Below, piece by piece: positions 1 to 10,649 of a DNA stretch of 64,000 nt. Made by a program: the position numbers and the translations under genes. Each line of letters starts with the position of its first letter. Position 1 is the stretch's first letter. Source of the DNA: Pinus tabuliformis (taxonomy: Eukaryota > Streptophyta > Pinopsida > Pinales > Pinaceae); contig CM062817.1 in the NCBI GenBank assembly GCA_031772625.1, positions 949,838,327 to 949,902,326 on the forward strand, written 5' to 3'. Below the pieces are notes generated by a model that was given only the letters and a program-made list of their open reading frames with translations, was not told where the DNA came from and made no database searches.

Positions 1-199
1 ATTATAGTTGAGTTTGAGTTGTTTCCTAAGGTCGTGATGGCTACAGAGGGTAATCCACTAGCGATAGAAGGGGAGTTTCCCTCAGGTAGGTAATTGTTTT
101 TCTATTCTTGCATATATATAATTTCTCCCTTGCTAATATAGCATGTGAATGTTGTAACTTAAATTTCCTTTCGTTTGTCGATGCAGGTGGAATTATAAC

Positions 200-1760
200 A
201 GTTTCAAGGGTTTCGTGTTCTAAGGTTTGAGGGTTCTTTTCCAGTTGAGCTGAGCGGATGCATGTGCCAACATGCGGCCAATCATTACTTGAGGTGCGAA
301 AGGGCTTTGTCCTATTTTCCATTTACAATGGTTCTTATTCCAATTCATTTGGTAGGAATGGCTCATAGTGTTCCATATCTTGTTACGGTCACAATATTCA
401 TATTTGTAGTGGGTGAATTTTCATTTTGCAACTATACCAACATTATATTTTCCACCAAGAACACACCTAGATAGTGTTAGAGGTGGGCCTTATTTTGTGC
501 AGCCCCCACCTCCTGGTGTGTTCATTTCTGCACCTGATCCTCATTTGTGTGCTAGCATAGTCAATCAGATTGAGTACTACTTCAGGTTTTCTCACACATA
601 CACTTTTATTACTTGTGGCCTATTTTCATGAACCAATTAGTATGTTTGTAATTCATCAAAATGTGACTCTTTTTATTTTTTAATTCTATGACAAATAGCT
701 CATGCTTACTCTCATCACAGTCAATCGAGTACCATACTAGGTTTTCCTATGCAGGGATTTGATTATTATTGTTCCATTAGCACGAACCAATTGATATGTT
801 TTTTCCCTCATAAAAAGAACTTATATTCTCATTATCGAAAATATACATTTTGCAGACTAACAATTGATATGTTTACTTATTAATAATTATAAAAATCCTC
901 TTTACTTGAACTTTCTATCTGGTTACAATTAGTTTTTTCTTAATCCCATTGTGTTGTACATTCTTTACGCTTTATTTGTTGTCTGCAGTGTTGTAAATTT
1001 ATGTAAATATCTCTTTTTGAATCTGAGTATGGATGGGTACGGTTCGGTGCCTATTTCATTGATCGCAGGTTTTAATCTGGTGAGATATGGGATAAGTGTT
1101 CATCTATTATTGTTCAATGTTTTTTAAACCCTACTACTGTCTACAATTGATATCCCAATAAGTTCATAACGTTTTTGTTTTACGTAAGGGAGATTATTGG
1201 GTTTCCGTTCAGGGGTAGTAAATCTTGCATATAATAAAAACTTCTATAATATCTTTTGTAGGTTAAGGCATTAACATCTGACATAAAACTCATACTTTTT
1301 TCATTGCTAAGTTCAAGTGTACTTGAAGTGAAGGTGAGCTTCATCATCACCTAACTTGTCAAAAATTTCTATTATCGTACATTTGTCTATTATTTATATT
1401 TAAGTCTTTTGTGATAGGATGACAAGATAAGGTGTGGTGACTAGTCAAAGTGGATCCTACCTACTGGAGTTATCAAATCTACGTCAAGGACACAGCCACA
1501 AGACACCTGTATTAATTTGAATGTAGGCAATGTTGAAAATGATGCCAAATTGTAGGGGCAAATAAAAAGTATTTCGTCAATGAATCTTATTGTATCTCCC
1601 TTAACATAAAATGGAGTTCGAAGTGGAGTTTCATCTAAATTGGAGAGAACTTCAGATCATGGAATATCTAAGATAACTTTTCTTGAAGGGGATATCATTA
1701 ACGGTATTCTTGATATCAGGATAAATGAGATGGGATGAACTAAATTTTTAAGCACTATTT
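200..1760 (+). pseudogene. LARP1-like La-motif gene, decayed
   Basis: LARP1 proteins bind RNA through a La motif and act in mRNA translation and turnover. Four exon-like blocks keep family motifs and splice borders. Exon 413-585 encodes GGPYFVQPPPPGVFISAPD followed by VNQIEYYF and ends in a split Ser codon before a GT donor. Block 989-1079 continues in phase with NLCK, then MDGYGSVPISLIAGFNLV. Block 1262-1333 reads VKALTSDIKLIL. The block from 1418 reads DDKIRCGD, stop, SKWILPTGVIKS. The stop TAG sits where the family has Trp (TGG), and several conserved La-motif residues are replaced (a Ser where GWVPI is expected). Borders are AG/GT throughout. Sequence to about 1760 is weakly coding-like in the same style. 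A possible earlier exon at 20-98 is uncertain. No complete ORF survives, so I call it a pseudogene; a damaged allele of a longer gene starting before the window is possible. Confidence 0.75.
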
Positions 1761-2039
1761 TTTTTCCTGTAGATTATAGTGTTGTTGAACGAAAATAATG
1801 TAGTGGTGTTCCAACAAAATTGAGTTCTAGAAGATTTCGATTTCATATATTGGGAAATGAGAAAATGTGGAATAAAATATCATAAAAACTTCTTATAGTG
1901 ATCTTTAGGCTGGCAAAGAGTTGGGAATCTAAAATTTCACGTATAGAGACCTTAATTTGCATTTTTGGAAGAAATTTTTTAATAATTTTAGATCATGGAC
2001 CATTACTCATGATCGAAAGGCTATGAAGTCTATTTTGGC

Positions 2040-5000
2040 ATTTTCTATCTCAGATGGATGAACTACCTCTGGTGTTTTCTACTTGGCATGAGGGGTTGCA
2101 CATTCTATTGTCAAAATAATAAAAGAAGATGACTTTGATGTAATAATGACAAAATTGATAGATCACAACTCATTACTGTTAGCTCGTCTTATTGGATTTG
2201 GTGTTGAAGGTGTAATGCACTTTTTTTTATTTTTTCCACATTGAAGCTTAGCATCATTGCTTCATGGTATGTGGAGATTATGATTTATATTTCTAATTAA
2301 GCAGGTATAGAGATAGGAAATTATAAAAGGAGAACAACTCTTAACATAATTCATTACTCGCCTGAATTGTATTTTAGGTTTATGGATCCATGTGTTTTGT
2401 TTTGTCCTTTTCTGGATTGTTCTATTCACGCACAAAGTCTCATCTACTAGATTGGAACATCTGGTATAAAGTTTCTATGGGAACAACTTGAGGTCCTCTT
2501 TATGTTTGTGAAGGTTGTCAAATACTTATTATTCATAGAGACATCAAAGCATCCAACATTTTACTCAATGAAAATTTCGACCCACACGTAATCTTTGTCT
2601 CATTATTCATACAGGCCTCCATATTCTACAAGTAAGAGATAATTGGTAACAGAATCTGTAGGGTTGGATGATGTCATTAGTCCTGCTTGGCACTTATATC
2701 ATTGAAATATTTCATACATTAAAGCATATCTTAAAAGAACTCATTATAATTATATCTTCTTAGTATGGTGATATGTTCCTAAGTTCTTAGCACATTTGTT
2801 CCTTGAGACCCTTTCAATGTTCTCTAACAAAACCAAGGCATATATGATACCATAGTCTAAGCTCTATTCAAATAATGTTATAAGAATCCCATATAATGAT
2901 TATTTCATTGGAGGTGACTATATTTTAAGGGATTCCTTATGATGGAATGATTATTTCATTATAGGTGACTAGCGTTTAAGGGATTCCTTATGATGGAAAC
3001 TATGGAGCCTGTCTAAATTTCTTGCCACGATGAGGAAATGTAGTGCTGAAGGAGAAATCCAAATGCATTTTAGTGTTGTATTTTAGTGCATTTTAAAATT
3101 GATGTCCGAGTTTCCTGTCATTATGGGAAAAAATCGGTAACCTTAAATGAAAAATTAAGATAATTATGGTTGAATGTTACCACATTTTCAAATTTCTCTG
3201 CCCCAAAGATTAAAAGTAATGTTGAAAGAGAATACAATATTCAAAAGGTATTTTTGGACAATACTATGAAAAGGAAATCATGTTTTCAACAGTCAATCAT
3301 GGGCATCGTTAGTCACTCAAATGTATCAAAATATTCTTTCCATAGAATGTAAAGCATACAAGGACAATTTTAAGAATTTTATCATCCGCCTCAGTAGAAG
3401 TGTCTCCAAATAGAAAAATTAAGGAAAATTTTTCCACTTGTTCAAGAAGTAAATTTATCCTTTTTGGTTCCTTTATTTTATTATAGACATCAAAATTATA
3501 CCAATATTATGCTTTTACTTCTTGCAGATAACCAAAGAAATATAACTAGGAAAGGGCCATCTTAAGTGCCCTTATTAAGAACTTAGAGGAATAAAAACCC
3601 TAATCACATTGAGATTATTACCAGTATTATGTTTTTTTCTTCTTTCCCATAATCTATAAGAAATATCACTGACCTTGTCTAGTCTATTAAGCACCAACAA
3701 ATATAGAGTCATATTAACCTTGCTCGGTTTAATAAGAACCAATAGGGATAAATTAAGAACCTTGCCTCTCTTGGTGCAAGTATATCAACAATTAAATCTA
3801 TGTTAAAAGAAGATTACAATGTTTGTCTATCTGAGATAGGATTTTAGTCTAACATGTCCTTCTATTGGGAATTTCTTAATGTACTACTAAGTTATTTGCA
3901 AATTTGGATTTATGAGGAATTTGGAGTTATGAGCATTTACAATGAGAAGAAATTGAAATGAAACTTGTGCTCCAAAGATGTCTCCCATTTTCATTAGGTG
4001 AATTGCAGATTTTAGATTTTGGATTAGCAATGTGGCTACCGAAACCATGGACGCGCCTGATATTAACAATTTCTATTGAAGGCACGTTCATTAGGGGGAT
4101 TTTAAGGTCTAAAATGGGCCTCCTAAGAAAAATGTACAACCAAAATAAACTTTATAAGAACCAATAGGATTCAAGATGGTGATGTCAACCATGGGGGATG
4201 ATTCACCATTTTTGGAGTAAAAAAGTAAAAATATTAAAAAATAATAAAATAATAAAATTGTTTTTTCAACTCGTACTTTAGACTTATCTCCCTAATGTTT
4301 TACTAAAATTTCAAGCAAGAGTACTCGTTGGATGAAAAATTGAATTCTTCATCCAAGGAGTACCCATGTTTCGTACTTTTGATGGACCCTATTAAACAAA
4401 AAATGAGAAATACATGAAAAAATGTGATTGCAATCATGTTTTTCATGTATTTCTCATTTTTCATGTAGCGGGGTCTATAGAAAGTATCCACCATGGGTAC
4501 TCTTTGGATGAGGAATCAAATTCTACATCCAACAAGTGTTGTCGCTCGAAATTTGAGTAAACCCATAACGGGATAAGTTGAAAATATGAGTTGAAAAAAT
4601 AGTTTTTTCTTTTTTCCCTCTATAATTTGATGATGTAATCTAGTCTTATTTTATTATTTCCACTATTATTTTATAATTTCCTTAGGATAACCATTTTAGA
4701 CCTCAAAAGTCCCCTAATGTGGGTGAGTAGTTATACTTTTTCTTGAGGATTTGTTAGGAAAATTCATACACTTGATATTCATTTCATAACGATGGCTTCA
4801 CTTTGCTTGACAGTGTACCGGGAATTCTCATGTTTGTTACATTTATATTCCAACTATCTTGCCCCAGAGTATGTCATTCATGGGATTGTTGATGAGAAAA
4901 TAGATGATTTTTTGTTTGGGGTACTTCTGCTAGAGCTAATTACTAGTCTCCTTCCAATTGGCTCTTCTTAGCAAAGCATAGTGATGTGGGTATGTGATTC

Positions 5001-5306
5001 CTACTTATTGTTGATAGATTGTTCCTATTTGTGTGAGTAGCATGGCTATGTAATTATCTATATATCTTCACTTCCAGCTCTGTCTCGATTAGCATTTTTG
5101 TCAGCATAACAAAGGACTCAACTATGGGTTGTTGCATAACATATGGAATCAATGCAAGAAAAGCCTTTGTTGAATGTAGAAGCATCTAGAAGTTGGTTGA
5201 CCCTCGCTTGGGTGATGTATACAATACCCATCAGTTGTATGTGATGGCCTCCATCGCTGCATTATGTGTCCAAAATATTTCCATCCTTAGGCCTTACATG
5301 AAATAG
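2040..5306 (+). pseudogene. RBK-type receptor-like cytoplasmic kinase (RLCK VI), decayed
   Basis: RLCK-VI kinases (RBK1/RBK2 group) are cytosolic Ser/Thr kinases, some of which bind ROP GTPases. Kinase subdomains appear in order, separated by intron-like DNA: LIGFGVEGV near 2195; LDWNIWYKVSMGTT then a stop, from 2447; the catalytic loop HRDIKASNILLNENFDPH near 2530-2590; the DFG block DFGLAMWLPKPW near 4014, ending IEGTF; YLAPEYVIHGIVDEK and LFGVLLLELI near 4855-4950; then QSIVMW; KPLL at 5161; and KLVDPRLGDVYNTHQLY through LRPYMK to 5306. In-frame stops (after SS at about 4971 and in the GTT-stop-GPLY stretch) and a frameshift near 5190 disable it. The HRD, DFG and APE core motifs are all still readable. 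The N-terminal ATP-binding lobe is not recognisable. A foldback repeat sits between the DFG and APE exons, and an LTR element lies just downstream. Confidence 0.8.
4259..4602. repeat. foldback inverted repeat (MITE-like hairpin)
   Basis: A near-complete inverted repeat centres on the palindrome GATTGCAATC at 4426-4435. Arms of about 170 bp pair with scattered mismatches: 4270-4345 mirrors 4515-4590, and GAGAAATACATGAAAAA at about 4404 mirrors 4440-4456. There is no coding capacity. It lies in an intron-like stretch of the kinase pseudogene, between the DFG and APE exons. I could not fix terminal repeats or a target duplication, so the transposon family is unassigned. Confidence 0.7.
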
Positions 5307-5425
5307 GTAAGTTGTTAAAATGGGAATTTGTAAGCCTATTATTGATCCAGAGCTAGTGGCTTCACGGTTTTCTTGAAACTCTAATGCAACTACAAGTATA
5401 TGGTACTGACTAGAAATTACCATAG
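5307..5425. other. short spacer between kinase pseudogene and LTR element
   Basis: This follows the LRPYMK block of the kinase pseudogene, starting with a GT that could be a splice donor. No further exon is readable. Its last five bases, CATAG (5421-5425), are the left target-site duplication of the LTR element. Confidence 0.5.
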
Positions 5426-6467
5426 TGTTATAGACATTTTTGTGCCTTACAGCTCTAAGCATGAAATGTCCATAATCCAAGGGATCCAAAGTCCCTAAAA
5501 GTGTTGTTCCTACCCCTAGAGGAACAAGGTCAACCAATGACAGCTTCTCCCAGAAGTTCTCCACCAAAAACTACTCAGAACTAGTCAAATCAGGATCAAT
5601 TCAGATGATCCACTAGCTGGTTGCGTTGCGAAGCACCCAAATACACTGGCTAGGTGCGTTGCAACGCACTTGAATGCACTACCCAGGTGCGTTGAGCGGG
5701 AAATGACAAGTGGCAGAGTCGTTCAACGAGGTGGAGAGACAATGGAATCTTCCAGAATCTTCTCCAATGACACTTGCCTCACTGAGTTCGACCAAGGATG
5801 AGTAAGAGGCTCTCAGCCTCCAAGTGGAAGCAAGAACTGACAGAGAGAAGCCACAAGTCAAAACATAAGCTGACTCATCCTCTCTGCTTACATCTATATA
5901 TGGATCCCTCATCCCAGAGATCCAGAGGCTGGAATTTTGTACTTTGCAGAGAATTATTGTTGGTTTTAAGATTGAGATTAGTGCATTGGGTGATTTATGC
6001 TTTGTTGGAGGTGAGGAAGGGATTCCTTTGCTAGGAGGTAGATGCTGGATCGGGACTCACTTGGTTGTATCTCCTCCTAGATCTTTTATTATATCAATAA
6101 AACTATTTTAGTTTCTCCTACATGCTTGTGTATCAATGATGTTTTGTTATATTTGCATGTTTAGCTTAATCTGATCCTAAGCTATTTATGAATGTAAATC
6201 TATATCTTTGTGTAGTCTTTCCTCTTCTGTGATCTTGCAGGAACTTGGTGAAGCTGGGCGAGTAAGGGAGCAGGTAGCTGGAAGCTAACTAAGAGGAGAG
6301 CGATTGGATCGACAAACTAGCGCAAGACACAGGTTAGTTCATCCTTCCTCTTCGTATACATTTCATAAAGAAGAATACGAAAATAGTTTTCCTTGTTTGT
6401 TGCTAAGGCACTGTCACACCTTAGAGTGGGATAGGGGCATTCTGAATAGATACTTTTCCGAACAACA
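5426..6467 (+). repeat. 5' LTR of the gypsy-like element
   Basis: It starts TGTTATAGACA and ends AACAACA. It contains a TATA-like CTATATATGG near 5886-5902 and an AATAAA at 6097-6102, placing transcription start and polyadenylation inside the LTR. A perfect 16-bp palindrome, GTGCGTTGCAACGCAC, lies at 5654-5669 among several further copies of TGCGTTG upstream of the TATA-like box; this may be a promoter-binding site. Confidence 0.9.
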
Positions 6468-6470
6468 AAA

Positions 6471-6488
6471 TGGCGACTCCGATGGGGA
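6471..6488 (+). other. primer-binding site of the gypsy-like element
   Basis: TGGCGACTCCGATGGGGA begins three bases after the LTR. It starts with the TGG that pairs with a tRNA 3' CCA end and resembles the TGGCGACTCC-type primer sites of plant Ty3/gypsy elements. Assignment to a tRNA-Arg primer is from memory and was not checked. Confidence 0.75.
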
Positions 6489-8193
6489 TCGTGTCTAGTT
6501 AGTTTATTTGTGTTTCTCTTGTTGTTTGCTTCATAAACACAGAAGTAGCAATCGAACTGCATTTGCCATTTTCAAATGCAAAGTAGCTGCTACTTCAATC
6601 CACCCACTGGATTTGTTTATGATTTGAACATCTGATCCACAAATGCTCTAATTGCCCTTTGTGATAGCTCTTAGTCCTCCTTTAAATCATCCCTCTAATT
6701 GTACCTTACTGATTGCTTTACTCGGCCAAAATCCATAGATTAAACTGCAAACCGTGACCCAGAACCCGGATAGAAGTCTCATTTCTGCCCCAGCGTAGGC
6801 TCTGTGAAGGGGTTCTGCATTTCAACGCAGGACCTGAGAGGGCTACCTGCGCTGCAATTCAGTTTATCTGTACAACAGGTGCGCTGATCAGCCCTTGCCC
6901 TGTGCAGCTGAGGTTCTTTGCTTCATTTTGTCCAGTTTTATCTCTGATTTTTGCAGCCTGTTATCAGTGTGCATACCTGTCTGAAAACCCCTTTTCTTTG
7001 CCTTAATTCCGCCTCCTTTGTACAAAAAGACTGTAGGTGTTCTTTGTGTGTTTGTTACATCATTTACAGTTTTCCATTGAAAAGTAAAATAGTCATACTG
7101 TCGTCCTTAGATTTAGATCTGTCATAAGTGTCGATTTTGATCTTAGGAGAAAGTTTCTTTGCTGTTGACAATTGATTATACTTTTTACTTTTGCTTTGGT
7201 TTGAATTTGTCTCTTTCTAGTGTCGAAACGAGTGTTTATTTCAGAGTCATAAAGTGTCGTAATCTTCTCTACCCTTTTGATTTCGGAAAAGAAGCTTGTT
7301 TGTGTTGTTCACTTGAAAGCAAATTCAAATTTGTACATCAACTTTCTTTTTAGGCATCAATATTAAGAAAGTGAAAACAAATACATGCATTTGTGCATTT
7401 GCATATTGATAGTTTGTATGGTTTGATTTAGGAAAAGTGCATTTACAGTGTGCTCTTTGCTCTTTGAGAAAAGATTGTGTCTTTCTTTTCCCCTTGTAGC
7501 TAGGATTTTCATTGTTGAAAAGAGATAAAAGCTTGCTTATCATCTTTAGATTGCATTTAGGAATTACATCTACATCTCGTGGTGATCCAAAAAGGCAAAC
7601 TTCTAAGAAAGATCAACTTAAAATAAATTGAATGAATCTAACAACGCTTTGGAACTTAACGCACAACATAGAGGTCTAGGCTACAGACGTGTTCCGGCGT
7701 CCTAAAGCCTGGTAACTGTTGTCCTCATTGATGGTTGGGTGATTCCTCCACTGTGAGACGATAAGTGCCAGTACGGATTGTGCTCCCATGTACCGTCGAG
7801 TATATATTGGGAGACCCCTATAGGCTTAAAACCTTTTATCCATAGGAAGCCGTGTCGGCCGCCCTACTGATCGCAATGCACCGAACACAGCATTCGGGAA
7901 GACTGACTGTCGTACCGTAAAACGTATTCTGTAGTTTTGTGATTGGTTTGGCACACCCTCTACCTAGATCTCCAGAGCAGTCCCTTTCGTTCCTTTTCAG
8001 ACTCCTTAACGGAAAAGGTCCATCTGAGCACTTGTCACTTCAGGCTCATTAAAAATCGAAGGAGACTAGAGTCATCTTTTGTTTTTTCTCGACTCTTTAA
8101 AATTGAAAAAGCAAGTTGTGTCCAAGCGTCATAAAATTTATTTTAAACGGAATATTCACACCCTTTTCCTACGTTGATATTTAGGTTGAGAAA
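6489..8193 (+). other. long untranslated leader of the gypsy-like element
   Basis: About 1.7 kb between primer site and ORF, without a sustained reading frame. The part at about 7690-7930 resembles 54765-55080 in a separate gypsy element (shared CATGTACC, then TCG, ATAGG, GTCGGCC and ACCAAACACA-like blocks in the same order). The last part, from 7992, holds the first pairing modules described separately. Confidence 0.6.
7992..8110 (+). other. upstream interleaved stem modules (pseudoknot-like), three copies
   Basis: Two modules have the order A-B-A'-B'. First: TGAGC 8024-8028, CTTC 8038-8041, GCTCA 8044-8048, GAAG 8058-8061. Second: AGAGTC 8068-8073, TTTTTC 8083-8088, GACTCT 8091-8096, GAAAAA 8105-8110. 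A plain hairpin, CCTTTTC 7992-7998 with GAAAAGG 8012-8018, precedes them and has the loop AGACTCCTTAACG but no upstream A arm. They end 84 bases before the ORF start. Same design as the downstream array. Confidence 0.6.
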
Positions 8194-9762
8194 ATGGAGT
8201 CTACCAACCAAGGAATTCCCCTTGGTGGAAATCCTAGTCCCTTCTCCTCTTGGGGAGATGTTGGTGCACCCCATATGGCCGCATTGTCGCTTCCAGGACT
8301 GACAATTGGCTTGCCAGTCTGGCTCTTCTCAACCAATGTCGTTCAGAACACCACTATTCCTGAACAATCGAATCAGCAGTTAGACCAGTCCAGAGTTACC
8401 CACCAACCTTCTACTTCCTCTAATTCTTCCTCTCCTCCTTCCTCTTCGCTTGATGGGGCTGGCAAAGCCAAAGGTCAACTTCCTAAGGAGAAGAAGGAAA
8501 AGAAGAAGAAAGAGAAGAAGAAGAAGGAGCCAAAAGTGAATGGGGGCAAACGAGTGTCGTCTAACGAAAATCCACACACTGCACTGACCAGGCCTAAATC
8601 GCCATGTGTCATTTGCAAGGGAGACCATTTTCACAGAGATTGTCCTTGCATCCCTCGGATACTAAGGGACTGGTCTCCCCGTTTGCACAATCTAGTGTCG
8701 TCAACCTCTGATTGCCATGTTGAAAGCACACCGTCAACTAGCGGAAGTGAAGTCCCCGGACAAAAAGGGAGAGCTAGATCTCCCTGTAAATTGTGCGAAG
8801 GCGATAACGCCATCCACTGTTGTCCCTTCTTAGATGAAGCTAAAAGAGTTTTGGATGATCGTCCGGTTTCACCGTTACGACTTCCTCCTGGATATAAAAA
8901 ACTCTTGCCGAGTCCTTCATTAGTTGAGAATCCAGCTGGCCCACTCAAGTGGTCAGCTGAAGCGCCTGTCATTGAAGATGAACCAAATGAATCCATACCT
9001 GACGAAAGTCAAAAGGTCGAGGCGGCAATTGACCCCGTCTTGCCTTCAGAGGTTTTATCTTCGAATGACACAGTCACTGGAGAGAACAAGGATGACACCG
9101 TCCAAATTCTCTTCATCAACACAGACTCCGACGAACACGGGGGAAACCTACCCATTCCTTTATCACAGGAAGGAAGTTCGTCAGAGCCATACTCGACCAT
9201 CTACTCGGTCCCACCACCAAGCAACCTAGTTGTCTCCTTCGACTGGAATCAACTAGGCAGACCCCGTTTACCAGCAAGCATACCATTCAGAATTATCGTC
9301 CAAATATATAGAATGGTCATGGCTGGTACCATCATAGATGAGGGGGCTTCTGTGAGTATCCTTTCCTCTACTGCTTGGAAAGCGCTTGGTTCGCCATCGC
9401 TTTTGCCTGAGATGAGAAATCTGACAGGCTTTGATAAGGGAACCAGTCGACCTTTAGGGATCCTCCCCAATGTGCCCATAACATTGAAAGGGAAGACAGT
9501 TCAAATGAACGTAATGGTCATTCAAGGACCCTTGGATTATAACCTACTCCTTGGACGAGACTATATTTATTGCATGGGAGCCATCGTCTCCTCACTCTTT
9601 AGAGTAATGTGTTTTCTGCACGAAGGAAGAGTGGTCAAGCTCGTGGACCAGCTTTCATTTCCCGGATCACGCATCGCAAATAGTCATATACCATCCCTAA
9701 ATGGTCTCTTCACGCAAGAAATGTCTCAACCCATGGCCCGTCCTCCCGATGAGCGCGAGTAA
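8194..9762 (+). CDS. Gag-Pro-like polyprotein (zinc knuckles plus aspartic protease)
   Basis: A 522-residue intact ORF, the only one in the element. Residues 1-85 are Ser/Pro-rich. A strongly basic Lys/Glu run covers about 95-115. A zinc knuckle CVICKGDHFHRDC (CX2CX3HX4C) lies near 138-150. A second, CKLCEGDNAIHCC, near 198-210, has Asn where the metal-binding His is expected, so it may not bind zinc normally. An acidic linker follows. From about 355 the retropepsin-like fold appears: AGTIIDEGASVSILS (the catalytic D-T/S-G is here D-E-G), then PLGILPNVPITLKGK and DYNLLLGRDYI, typical of gypsy proteases. The usual capsid domain and everything downstream of protease in a gypsy polyprotein are missing. 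It probably contributes nucleocapsid-like RNA binding and perhaps processing during trans-mobilisation. Whether D-E-G is active is unclear. The start is the first ATG of the frame, after the upstream modules. Confidence 0.8.
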   Translation: MESTNQGIPLGGNPSPFSSWGDVGAPHMAALSLPGLTIGLPVWLFSTNVVQNTTIPEQSNQQLDQSRVTHQPSTSSNSSSPPSSSLDGAGKAKGQLPKEKKEKKKKEKKKKEPKVNGGKRVSSNENPHTALTRPKSPCVICKGDHFHRDCPCIPRILRDWSPRLHNLVSSTSDCHVESTPSTSGSEVPGQKGRARSPCKLCEGDNAIHCCPFLDEAKRVLDDRPVSPLRLPPGYKKLLPSPSLVENPAGPLKWSAEAPVIEDEPNESIPDESQKVEAAIDPVLPSEVLSSNDTVTGENKDDTVQILFINTDSDEHGGNLPIPLSQEGSSSEPYSTIYSVPPPSNLVVSFDWNQLGRPRLPASIPFRIIVQIYRMVMAGTIIDEGASVSILSSTAWKALGSPSLLPEMRNLTGFDKGTSRPLGILPNVPITLKGKTVQMNVMVIQGPLDYNLLLGRDYIYCMGAIVSSLFRVMCFLHEGRVVKLVDQLSFPGSRIANSHIPSLNGLFTQEMSQPMARPPDERE

Positions 9763-10308
9763 TTCAGAGGGATACGACTGGAACCCAGGGGGCATGCGTC
9801 CTGGTCTGCTTCGGCAGGAAAACTTCGGGTATAGGGTAGATTTCCGCGGGAGAATATGACTAGTCTGTACCCCGTCCGTGATTGAGATAGGGGTTATTCT
9901 AGAATAAGATTCTCTTGTCAAAGTTATGTGTTTGGCGCTCGTTGTCACTCACCTTTGTTTATCTCGGTAAACATCGCCGGAGAAGTGTCTTGTTTGCTGC
10001 GCGAATGAGACAATCTTTGGTAACCTGAAAGAGGTAGGCCTTTCCTGATAGAACAAATGTTTTGTCTGCAAATTGAGGGGTAACCTTGAAATCGTATTTT
10101 ATACCTGGGGGCATGCAAACCTTTTGGAGTGCAAGCAAGGGGCGGCTATTTATTTTTTAAATTTTTAGGTCCTCCCTTTAAACCCGTAGGCTAACCCTTT
10201 AAACTCGTAGGATTAGTCGTTCCCTAACTTGCATAAAGAAAGGATGTGGGGCAAAAATTTAAATGTTGCCGTTTTATATGAGACATTCTTATCATATGAC
10301 TGGATAAT

Positions 10309-10403
10309 CGAGCAGTTTTAGCACATAGTTCATGCTCGTTAAAAAATAAACATAAGACCGAGCAAGTGTTTCAATCCGCGTTTAAGCTCGTTAAAAAATG
10401 AAC
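10309..10403 (+). other. two weaker interleaved stem modules
   Basis: Module 1: A CGAGCA 10309-10314 with A' TGCTCG 10333-10338; B is weak, GTT(C)A 10328-10332 against TAAAC 10347-10351. Module 2: A CGAGC 10359-10363 with A' GCTCG 10386-10390; B GTTTA 10380-10384 with TGAAC 10399-10403 (one G-T pair). Both share the sequence GCTCGTTAAAAAA running from A' into the A-rich segment. Confidence 0.45.
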
Positions 10404-10649
10404 TATCCTCCGGTAAATAACCACTGTGAATGTAACATTATTAGCCATTACAGCCTTGGTCGTGTTTGCACTGTCACCTCCACTTTTCCATTGGCTGATC
10501 ATTCACCTCCATTTGATTGTTTACCCATTTTGAGGAACAGTTGCGAAGAGTGATTTCACTAGCCATCCTTGTGACACTGTCATGCTTGGAAAATTCCAAC
10601 CCTTACCTGGAATCAGCTGCTGCCCATTTTATCACTCGTTCCTCAAAAG

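Noticed and set aside
5262-5567. Minus-strand ORF of 101 codons, with a near-copy at 12081-12359
   Set aside because: It runs across the LTR border; the shared part is LTR sequence, so it is a chance frame in a repeat.
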